The notes under the pieces: generated by a model
What the model was told of the DNA's origin: nothing
The model's database searches: none
What the model saw: only the letters and a program-made list of their open reading frames with translations
Made by a program: the position numbers and the translations under genes
Part shown: positions 50,855-58,596 of the stretch, one piece after another
Layout: each line of letters begins with the position of its first letter
Position numbering within the stretch: position 1 is the stretch's first letter
Source of the DNA: Yamadazyma tenuis
Taxonomy: Eukaryota; Ascomycota; Pichiomycetes; Serinales; Debaryomycetaceae
DNA: 64,000 nucleotides
Reading direction: 5' to 3'
Assembly (NCBI RefSeq): GCF_029203305.1
Contig: NC_089461.1
Location: forward strand, 930,001-994,000

Positions 50855-53692
50855 TCACCAGTCAACGTAGTCCCTGCCCACAACTCTAAATACCCGGACT
50901 TGCCCGCTCTTCATCTCACTCATCTTGTAAGTTTCCCTCTTCAACTGGCCATTGGACACTTCAACCACTTTGAACTTGTCCTTTTTGCTGTCATACTCAT
51001 AGATCACGCTGGCAAAAATCTGTTCATCTCCCACAATAACAGTTTTGCTGCCCAAGCCTTTGTGTACCAAAAACTTACCGTTCTTGATACATAGAATATC
51101 ACCAGGTCTGACATCGTCAACCTTGGAAATGCTGTGGTTGTTTGAGCTTCTGTAGACGGTCACCCCAAACGATTTGTTTCCGATGGGAGGCAACGCACTC
51201 TTGTCGAGATGCTTGAATATGTGGTCTATGATGCTCTTGGTACCTACACCACTATTGGCACTGACTGAGTTCAATATTGCCGACCCATACGTCTTATAGT
51301 ATTTATCCAACAAGTCTTTGCGGATGATAGGTATGCCTTTTGTGAAATAATTGGTGAACTTGACACTGGTTCTGGGGTCTTCTAATTCGTATTCCAACTC
51401 AAATGTTATTGAACTTAAATCGTAGAACAAAATGTAGTAGTCCTTATAAACCTTGGTTCTATTGCCTCTTTTCTCTATAGTGTTGGAATCAACCTCATAG
51501 ATCAAATCACTACCGATTCTGGCCGCCAAAAATTCAGGCAACAAGCCTTTGAGCCACCAACTTGAAGCACTGTTGATATTGGCAATTTCCACCTCAAGCT
51601 TATCAAACACCGACTCCGCTTGGGTGCTGTCCTTTCTTCCTCTTGATATATCGGTGGAGCTTCTTCTGATAGACCCAAAAGAGCTACCGGTGTTATTGTA
51701 GGTCAATGGAGAGGAGATATCCGTCGAAGTTCTTCTTGGTTGAGAAGGCACGGCGGATGGTGGAGGAGCTGGAGGCGTCCTCGTTTCTGGAATGGGTGGT
51801 GGTAAGTTTGGTGGAAGGGTATTTGATCTGGGTGGAGATACAAACTGAAAGTCATCGTCGTCTTTAAATGCTGTTTCTTCATAGCCTTCATTTTCTGAAT
51901 CACTTTCATCACCAAACTCCTCATTTGGTTTAATGAATACTTCGTCAGAATCGACAGGCGTGGGAACTGGTGGTACAGAACGAACCGGAGGTGCGGGTGG
52001 TACAGAAGGAATGGGAGGAGGTGCTGGTCTCCTCACGGGGGAATCTGGAACAGGAGGAGGTGCAACCTTTTCTCTCACTGGAGATTGTGGCACTGGAGGT
52101 ACCAGTGGTACTGGGGGAGCCAGAGTCCTCGAAGGAACGGGTGGGATCTGTGGAATGATAGCATCCACCTGCTTTTGGCTAGCCTTCCTAACAGGAGTAG
52201 ACTCCTCAGAAGTGTTGACCAACTTCTCGACCTCCTCATCAGCTTCATAACCAGTGTTCTCTCTTTCTATTGGTACTATAGCTTCTTCAGCAGATTCAAT
52301 TCCACTGTCACTTTGAATAACACTTCTCCGTTGGTTATGGGGACTCGTTGGGATTGGTGGGGGTCTATTGCTGATGTCAGGCTCGGTATCATGGTCTTCT
52401 CCCATAGAAGAATCTTCTTTTGCAGGAGCATCTGGTGCATGGATAGAAGCAGATTCTGATTCGGTAGGATCAGAAAGAGAAGCCTTTCTGAGCTTCTTCA
52501 AGGCGGCTGGGTCAGCAAATGGCACTATTGGCACGGGCTTTGCGTCCTCATCAGACTCCTCTTGATGTTCTTCTTGAGGTTCTTCTTGTGGTTGCTTCTT
52601 GACTTCCTTCTTAGCAGCAGCTGGAGCTGGAGCTGGTTGCCCGAATGGTGACATACCCATCATACCAAACATGTTTCTTCCTCCCGAGATTTTGGCCATT
52701 CTCTCCACCAACTTCTGTCTCTTAAGCTCCTCCTCGTCTTGTTCATCACCACCATCAGACTCTTTCTCTTCTTCCGCACCAGGCTCATATTCATCTGGCT
52801 TTTGTGGCACTTCTCCTTCTTCTTCCTGTTCTTCCTGCTCATCTTCGTCTCCCTCTTCTTCGATAACACCAGAAGACTCGGCACCATACTTCTTAGATGC
52901 ACCGGTATGGGTGGTTTCAATAGACTTAATATCACTGTCGGGCTCTTCAAGACCCAGGGCTATTCTCTCTTCACGTTCTTGCTGTTCCCGCAATCTTCTT
53001 TCCTTTTCCTCTGCAGCCTTTTGTTTTCTGGCTTCTTGCCTCTTCAAAGCGGCAGCTTCACGTTCAGCCTCCTCCTGTTGACGCTTCTGCAACAACGCTA
53101 TCCGCTCCTTCAAGCTCAATTTCTCTTCCGCGGGAACCTCCTGCTCTTCCTCACCCATATGCTCGCTGTATATTTCTCCCAGGTTGACGGATTTATCCTG
53201 GCGGGAGCCGTGACCACCGACCAAGAAAGAGTCGTCCCTAGGTTTGAACTGAGGAACATATGACGACTTTGCGCTGGCGATAAACTGCTTCTTCACCACA
53301 TAAGGATCATCTCTCTTCTGGGAGTTGGGGAATAATGGGAGCACAGGCTTTGGCTGTGGCTTGGTAGTTTCGACAGCGGGTTGCGGATCGGGGTGTTTCG
53401 TAGACTCTTGAACGGGGGAGGATGGTTTGGGCACTTTATCCACTTGTTGGGGCTCAATTGGGGAAACCGTGGAAGGGGGTTCCTTGGTGGGCTCTGGTTC
53501 CGAAGCAAGTACTTCTACAAAGTTTCTGGGGAACATCCCTGACTTTCCATTGAAGACACCACTAAACCAGTCATCATCTTCAATTTCGGTGACTTCAATG
53601 ATACTTCCCACGGGAAATGGTAAATCATCTTCATAGTCAGATTTGTATTCGAATACGGCCCTCACTTTGAACGGAGGTGCTGGCAATGTCAT
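50855..53692 (-). CDS. BBC1: SH3 actin-patch protein Bbc1
   Basis: 945 residues. The N-terminal SH3 domain (about 7-63, with ALYxY-like FEYKSDYEDDLPFPVGSII, then DDDWFSGVFNGKSGMFPRNFV) is followed by a long low-complexity region. This holds charged coiled-coil stretches (KERIALLQKRQQEEAEREAA), acidic runs and many PPxP tracts (about 540-650). A conserved C-terminal domain starts at SSWWLKGLLPEFLAARIG. This layout is that of Bbc1, a cortical actin-patch protein that restrains WASP/myosin-I-driven Arp2/3 activity in endocytosis. The length is a little below the S. cerevisiae protein. Confidence 0.88.
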   Translation of the reverse strand: MTLPAPPFKVRAVFEYKSDYEDDLPFPVGSIIEVTEIEDDDWFSGVFNGKSGMFPRNFVEVLASEPEPTKEPPSTVSPIEPQQVDKVPKPSSPVQESTKHPDPQPAVETTKPQPKPVLPLFPNSQKRDDPYVVKKQFIASAKSSYVPQFKPRDDSFLVGGHGSRQDKSVNLGEIYSEHMGEEEQEVPAEEKLSLKERIALLQKRQQEEAEREAAALKRQEARKQKAAEEKERRLREQQEREERIALGLEEPDSDIKSIETTHTGASKKYGAESSGVIEEEGDEDEQEEQEEEGEVPQKPDEYEPGAEEEKESDGGDEQDEEELKRQKLVERMAKISGGRNMFGMMGMSPFGQPAPAPAAAKKEVKKQPQEEPQEEHQEESDEDAKPVPIVPFADPAALKKLRKASLSDPTESESASIHAPDAPAKEDSSMGEDHDTEPDISNRPPPIPTSPHNQRRSVIQSDSGIESAEEAIVPIERENTGYEADEEVEKLVNTSEESTPVRKASQKQVDAIIPQIPPVPSRTLAPPVPLVPPVPQSPVREKVAPPPVPDSPVRRPAPPPIPSVPPAPPVRSVPPVPTPVDSDEVFIKPNEEFGDESDSENEGYEETAFKDDDDFQFVSPPRSNTLPPNLPPPIPETRTPPAPPPSAVPSQPRRTSTDISSPLTYNNTGSSFGSIRRSSTDISRGRKDSTQAESVFDKLEVEIANINSASSWWLKGLLPEFLAARIGSDLIYEVDSNTIEKRGNRTKVYKDYYILFYDLSSITFELEYELEDPRTSVKFTNYFTKGIPIIRKDLLDKYYKTYGSAILNSVSANSGVGTKSIIDHIFKHLDKSALPPIGNKSFGVTVYRSSNNHSISKVDDVRPGDILCIKNGKFLVHKGLGSKTVIVGDEQIFASVIYEYDSKKDKFKVVEVSNGQLKRETYKMSEMKSGQVRVFRVVGRDYVDW

Positions 53693-54023
53693 AATTCAAG
53701 ATGTATTTAGCGTACTGCCCCTATAAACGAGACGAATTCTGATCGAAAAACAATGATGCGCGGACCCGATTTGAAGTTGCGAACTCAATCTACGAGGCTG
53801 TTGGAGGCATAGAGTGGGGTACACTTAAAAATACCTTGGTCCACTATTTAAGTGATGGATCTACTTATTCACCCCTGTCATGGCATAACCCCCGTTTTTT
53901 GGGGCCAAAACTCTATCTGGAGTAAATCCCAATATTTCGCCTCAGGGTGCAATGGGCCCCTAAGATAGTCGCGTTTCCATTCTCGAAATAACATTGAGCA
54001 CACAGTATCAGCAGCATTTGGAA
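53693..54023. other. Divergent promoter of BBC1 and SWD2
   Basis: 331 bp between two divergent starts. No motif stands out and there is no ORF of its own. Confidence 0.45.
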
Positions 54024-55100
54024 ATGTCCAAAAAATCCAGCTCCACCATCTTGGTAGACAGCCAGACACTTCTGTCACTCATGCCTCGAAAAACCTTTGA
54101 CTACCATCTGGGTGCTCTGATTACGTCGCTCAATTTCGATGACTCGGGCCAGTACTTGATAAGTGCTGGCATCGACAAATCTATCCAACTTTACGACGTC
54201 CACAAAGGAATTCACACAAAGGACATCCAATCGCAGAAGTACGGCGCTCATCTTGCCAAATTTACCCACAAGGACTTGAATTGTCTCTATGCATCGACTC
54301 CTGAGGCAGTTCCCCAAGATGAGCCCATTGACCACGCCATAAGATACTTGTCATTGTCCGATAAAAAGTATCTTCGGTACTTCAAGGGCCACAAAAGCCA
54401 GGTGGTGTCCTTAGAGGTGGACCCTGTTCACGACATGTTTATAACCTCGAGTTTCGACAAGTCCGTCAAACTATGGGATCTCAGAACCTCCAATCCAACT
54501 GGAAGTGTGGAAGTCGGCCAACCGGTTCTTTTGGCGTACGATCCTCATGGCATTGTGTTTGTAACAGCTAAACTCCCCGGGTATGGCGGAGGTGATGGTG
54601 TAGGCGAGTTGGAATTCTACGATACAAAGAACGTCCACCAGGTACCTTTTTTGAGGTCTACAATCCATACTCGGCCTGAGTGTACGTGGACTAATATCGA
54701 ATTTGCCAACAACGGGAAGTACTTGTTGCTCTCCACCAACACCAGTGAACACTATTTGATAGACGCTTTTCTGGGACGTCTTCTCACCCGGTTGGTGATG
54801 CAACATCCAAACTACAAACTTAATTCCCATTACCCGGTGTCACACACCTCGTGCTTTTCTTCGTGTGGCCGGTACGTGATTGCCGGGTCGTCGGTGCTGG
54901 AATTGCTGGTTTTTGATCTCGTTGGAATCCAGTCTTCCAACGGTTCAGCTACTGTCAAGGACTCAGACAATCCGTCCACCCTCTCTCCATTTAAAACCAT
55001 TTCCACCAACCAGGGCATCCCCAAACTAATTGCATTCAATCCCAAGCTTTTCACGGTCGCCACTGCCGACAACTCTGTCACGCTATGGCAGCCCAGCTAG
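54024..55100 (+). CDS. SWD2: WD40 subunit of COMPASS and of the cleavage/polyadenylation factor
   Basis: 358 residues from the ATG at 54024. Swd2 belongs both to the Set1 histone H3K4 methyltransferase and to the APT part of CPF, linking methylation with transcription termination. The SLNFDDSGQYLISAGIDKSIQLYD first blade, KKYLRYFKGHKSQV, and DMFITSSFDKSVKLWDLR followed by the AYDPHGIVFV segment follow yeast Swd2 closely. A second ATG at 54081 (MPRKTF) is also possible. The frame extends upstream only from a TTG. Confidence 0.9.
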   Translation: MSKKSSSTILVDSQTLLSLMPRKTFDYHLGALITSLNFDDSGQYLISAGIDKSIQLYDVHKGIHTKDIQSQKYGAHLAKFTHKDLNCLYASTPEAVPQDEPIDHAIRYLSLSDKKYLRYFKGHKSQVVSLEVDPVHDMFITSSFDKSVKLWDLRTSNPTGSVEVGQPVLLAYDPHGIVFVTAKLPGYGGGDGVGELEFYDTKNVHQVPFLRSTIHTRPECTWTNIEFANNGKYLLLSTNTSEHYLIDAFLGRLLTRLVMQHPNYKLNSHYPVSHTSCFSSCGRYVIAGSSVLELLVFDLVGIQSSNGSATVKDSDNPSTLSPFKTISTNQGIPKLIAFNPKLFTVATADNSVTLWQPS

Positions 55101-55177
55101 TATCTGCACTCTCTGTACTATAGTTTAATCTCAATAAACATCGCAATTCGCACCCAAAAAAAGTTGCACTACCGTTG

Positions 55178-55996
55178 ATGCTTTCAGACGTTTTCCGTAA
55201 ACTAGTGCCTGAGGCCAGCTGGGGCCGAATACAGCAGCCAGGTTCGGCTACCCTACCTCTTATTAGTGCCAGTAACTTGATGCTACCACCAAAACACAGC
55301 TTACACCCACCGAAATATAAGACGGCAGGCGAGTTTACAAAACACTATAACCCTCCAAACTACATATACAGTGACCAGCTCCCTTCCAAACCCACAGATA
55401 TCCGGGGAATTGACTCATCTGGATACACATATCTCAATCAGAGTGCCTATCATAAGTTTCCGGTGCTTTCAAGCAATGAGTATCTTCAGCTCAAGTTCTT
55501 CCCAGGAAATCACTTTATTTCGAGGATACGAAAGTCCAATATAGCGTTGGGAAATTTCAACAATCCCATTAGCCTCCTTAACGACCCTGTTCTAGAAAAG
55601 GCATTGAAGTCGTATAGGGGTAAGTATTCGGAGAGTGGGTTTTTCAACGAAAGATCCCATCCACTTTCTACTGCGGTTGGAAGAGCTCGGTATAAGAAAT
55701 TTGTGAAGCAGTGCTTGTTTGAAAGCGTTATCGGGAAAGACGTCACAAGAGTCAGGGGGTTCTACTTCGTCAGGTATCACAAGGTTCCCGTCACTGAACA
55801 GGACAAGGCTTCTTTGAAGGAATATATTTCTAATGCTGTCAGCAGAATCAACAACGACGATAAGCTATACCAAAGCCTCGTAAGGACATCACAGTCATTA
55901 AAGACACCACGAGACTTGAAGAAAAATGCAAAGTTGTACAACTGGTATGGAGCCAAGTGGGAGCCCACCTACTATCCCAAGCTACCCTTTTTATAG
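55178..55996 (+). CDS. Unknown 272-residue protein, possibly mitochondrial
   Basis: Not recognised. From the ATG at 55178 it begins MLSDVFRKLVPEASWGRIQQ, which could form a basic amphipathic presequence. The C-terminal half is rich in Lys/Arg and Tyr, with conserved-looking blocks (SAVGRARYKKFVKQCLF-like, GFYFVRYHKVPV, LYNWYGAKWEPTYYPKLP). There is no membrane span. Composition and short N-terminal leader resemble mitochondrial ribosome- or assembly-associated proteins, but this is only a guess. Its stop overlaps the stop of the convergent Pus6-like gene. Confidence 0.75.
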   Translation: MLSDVFRKLVPEASWGRIQQPGSATLPLISASNLMLPPKHSLHPPKYKTAGEFTKHYNPPNYIYSDQLPSKPTDIRGIDSSGYTYLNQSAYHKFPVLSSNEYLQLKFFPGNHFISRIRKSNIALGNFNNPISLLNDPVLEKALKSYRGKYSESGFFNERSHPLSTAVGRARYKKFVKQCLFESVIGKDVTRVRGFYFVRYHKVPVTEQDKASLKEYISNAVSRINNDDKLYQSLVRTSQSLKTPRDLKKNAKLYNWYGAKWEPTYYPKLPFL

Positions 55997-57238
55997 TTCA
56001 CACCAACTGGGTACAGGAGTCTGAAAATCAAACGAATTACTGGGATCCTCCTCACATTTGTATTTATACCGGTGAGCATGTAAATAAATAGACGATTTGT
56101 CACGTTCACGTTCATGTTCGAACAACGACCGGCCACAATCTTGACAGGTTTTGTTTTTGTAGCCCTCGATGCGTTCTGACGCGAGAGTTTTGATAGTGTT
56201 GAGCATTTGTGTTATTACACCCTCTTCTTTAATAAGAGTCTCCAAGTCAATAGTCTGCTCACACTCACCAACATCGAATACCTGAGGGTAGCTCTTGGAC
56301 ACCATGTCATATATCTTGAGCTCTATATCATTTTTGAGGCGATTGATGGGTGTTAATTGTGACAAATTATTGTACACCCAATCATTGGTGATGGGGAATC
56401 CTATATTTCTTAAATGAACCCGAATCTGGTGCATTTTGCCCGATATTGGCGTACACTCTACTATACTTTCATCTAGAAAAGTACTGTATTGTAGACGCTT
56501 GAACTTGGTAGTGGAAGATGTCACTAACTTCAGGAGATTACCTGGCATCAAGTAGCCTCCATTGGGGTTTACCAAAACAATAGGACATTTATAGGTGTAT
56601 GTATCTGGGAAATACCCTTGCACCCGGGCAAAGTAGGTCTTGGTGGTGTGATCCAGCTTATGTTCGATGATTTTCAGGAGCCGGCTGCCTGTGTCTTTGT
56701 TCAATCCCAAGATAAGTACTCCCAGAGTCACCTTGTCCAAGCGATGACTAGTCCAGATGTTTTCCAACTTTAAGTCAAATTTCAATATTTCGCTGACAGA
56801 ATTGTAAAGATAATTCAGAGTGGGATGCACAGGGATACCAGCAGGCTTGTTGACTACCAAATAGTTATGATCATGGAAGATCACGTTAATAAGCGTGTTG
56901 GGGGTATTGGGTGATATACTCATATCCACCACCACCAGCGGCTCGTGCATATGCCGAATACTGAAGATCACATCGTGTTTCTGGATCTTACGTGACTGGA
57001 GTAAATCCCATCCTTTGACGATTTGGGAGGTTTTCTTGCCAAAGTCTTCAAGGACATAGATTTTGGAATCGGAGATTTCTTGGGTGATAACGTCTGGTGG
57101 CTGGCCCAACTCGGTAGAAAACACATCCAAAATTGTACGACCCTCCCACCGGGTCTTTATGTGGGTTTTGTACGACTGATAGTAGGGTAGGACTTTGCGG
57201 AGGCCATTTTCTATCACGTAGGATGGAGCTGAAGACAT
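55991..57238 (-). CDS. PUS6: RluA-family tRNA pseudouridine synthase, Pus6-like
   Basis: 415 residues. The N terminus (ENGLRKVLPYYQSYKTHIKTRWEGRTILDVF) is an S4-like RNA-binding segment shared by Pus6, Pus9 and Rib2/Pus8. The catalytic aspartate is in SHRLDKVTLGVLILG, with later GKMHQIRVHLRNIGFPI. A C-terminal CxxC (CQDCGRSLF) with LHAHRYKY is a small zinc-like tail seen in this subgroup. The length fits Pus6 (about 400), which modifies U31 of tRNAs; no deaminase domain is present, so it is not Rib2. Pus9 remains possible. Confidence 0.8.
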   Translation of the reverse strand: MSSAPSYVIENGLRKVLPYYQSYKTHIKTRWEGRTILDVFSTELGQPPDVITQEISDSKIYVLEDFGKKTSQIVKGWDLLQSRKIQKHDVIFSIRHMHEPLVVVDMSISPNTPNTLINVIFHDHNYLVVNKPAGIPVHPTLNYLYNSVSEILKFDLKLENIWTSHRLDKVTLGVLILGLNKDTGSRLLKIIEHKLDHTTKTYFARVQGYFPDTYTYKCPIVLVNPNGGYLMPGNLLKLVTSSTTKFKRLQYSTFLDESIVECTPISGKMHQIRVHLRNIGFPITNDWVYNNLSQLTPINRLKNDIELKIYDMVSKSYPQVFDVGECEQTIDLETLIKEEGVITQMLNTIKTLASERIEGYKNKTCQDCGRSLFEHERERDKSSIYLHAHRYKYKCEEDPSNSFDFQTPVPSWCEL

Positions 57239-57320
57239 GAGGAAAATATTCGCGGCCTTTTTGCAACTTCAAATTACTACTACTCTCTAACTCAACGTTT
57301 ATTATCATTACTTTTATAAA

Positions 57321-58304
57321 TCAGGTGTCAGCAGCAAGCACATTTTCAGAGTTCTCCCCAATCACATTACCGGGAGGATCATACTCACAAACCACATAAA
57401 GTCCCCAGTTTTCGGCACTACAATCCTTATAAGCACATCCCACCGAAGTAGAACCCTTCCAAACCACCTGAGTGAAATGGTCGTAAGTATTGGCCGAAGA
57501 GTAGTCATACGTCAGTCCTTCGGCGTACCAGGCGTCCACCGCAGCCGAGCCCGTTTTGAAGCCGGCCGCCAAGTTTTCTCCGTATTGACCGTGCGTGTGG
57601 GTCAAAACACCGGAACAATCGTAATTATCGGCGTTATTTTGGGCGTACTGGTATGCAGCGTTATTCCATGTCAAGGCAGCAACGTTGTGGTCGGCACGGT
57701 ACTGATTGTGGGACGCCAAAATCGACTCGGCGAATTCTTTATCCGATCCTGACACTTCTTCGGTGCTAGACGCATCGGCAGATGCGACAGTAGTACCTGT
57801 TTTGATAGTGGCGGTCGAGAGTGTGGTGGGCGTAGCACTGGAGGCGGCGAGGGTATTGGCGGACGTTGAGGTGGCGGCCGATGTTTTCTTGTTTGCAGTG
57901 GTGAACCAGGTGAACAAATCGTCGTTTGTGGCTGCGGTGGTGGCCGCAGACGTGGCTACAGATGTGACGGCTGCGGTGGTGGTGGCGGCGGCGGCGGCTG
58001 TGGTGGTATCGTCGTCGTCAAAGTAGCCAAGGAGCTTACTGAGCAAACCGCTCCATCTGGATCCACTAGAAGCTGCGGTGGTGGTAGCTGCGGCCTGGAC
58101 TGCTGCCGTGGTAGCTGCGGTGGTGGTTGCTGCAGTGGTGGCAGCGTCGTCACCAAAAAGCTCATCCAAAAGGGTGAAAATGCTACCGTCTTGGTTCAAC
58201 ACTTGGGTTGCTGTCCTCCAGACGGTCTGTGCGGGAGCAGGAGCTGCTTGAGCCTGTTGCCATAATGCTAGGGCAGTTATTAACAATAATGGTGTGACTT
58301 TCAT
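57321..58304 (-). CDS. Secreted CAP/PR-1 superfamily protein (Pry/Rbt4 type)
   Basis: 327 residues. A signal peptide (about 1-20, MKVTPLLLITALALWQQAQA) is followed by an Ala/Thr-rich, low-complexity stalk (about 55-185) likely to be O-mannosylated, then a CAP domain (about 190-315). CAP signatures are HNQYRADHNV, GENLAAG, YDHFTQVVWKGSTSVGCAY and LYVVCEYDPPGN. Fungal relatives bind sterols and lipids outside the cell and some are virulence-associated. The stalk is encoded by GC-rich Ala/Thr codon runs (57950-58140), prone to length variation. Confidence 0.92.
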   Translation of the reverse strand: MKVTPLLLITALALWQQAQAAPAPAQTVWRTATQVLNQDGSIFTLLDELFGDDAATTAATTTAATTAAVQAAATTTAASSGSRWSGLLSKLLGYFDDDDTTTAAAAATTTAAVTSVATSAATTAATNDDLFTWFTTANKKTSAATSTSANTLAASSATPTTLSTATIKTGTTVASADASSTEEVSGSDKEFAESILASHNQYRADHNVAALTWNNAAYQYAQNNADNYDCSGVLTHTHGQYGENLAAGFKTGSAAVDAWYAEGLTYDYSSANTYDHFTQVVWKGSTSVGCAYKDCSAENWGLYVVCEYDPPGNVIGENSENVLAADT

Positions 58305-58596
58305 TAGTGAAAATACCGGTGGAAAACTTTTGCCTGAGTATTGAAGAATGGAATATGCGTGCTTATATTGTCTGGGGAAGATGGCCCCTCCAGGGCCAAA
58401 ATTTCCTATTGAAGCAAGGTTTATAGCTGCAAAACTAAGAGCTGAGGATGTGGAAAAAATTACACTGCGTGAGAAATGCCTAAATAGGAAAGATTATTAA
58501 ATCGAATTTCTACTTCAGGAAAGGTAATTAGGCAATGTCAACAATACTTACTTACCACATAAGGTAAACCGTGCATTAAATATTCATTGCCATAAG

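Noticed and set aside
52599..53263. Long Ser- or Phe-rich frames opposite BBC1
   Set aside because: They mirror the acidic and Gln/Lys-rich low-complexity codons of BBC1 and show no protein-like features.
57706..58026. 106-codon Val/Ala-rich frame opposite the CAP gene
   Set aside because: It is the mirror of the Ala/Thr codon runs of the real gene.
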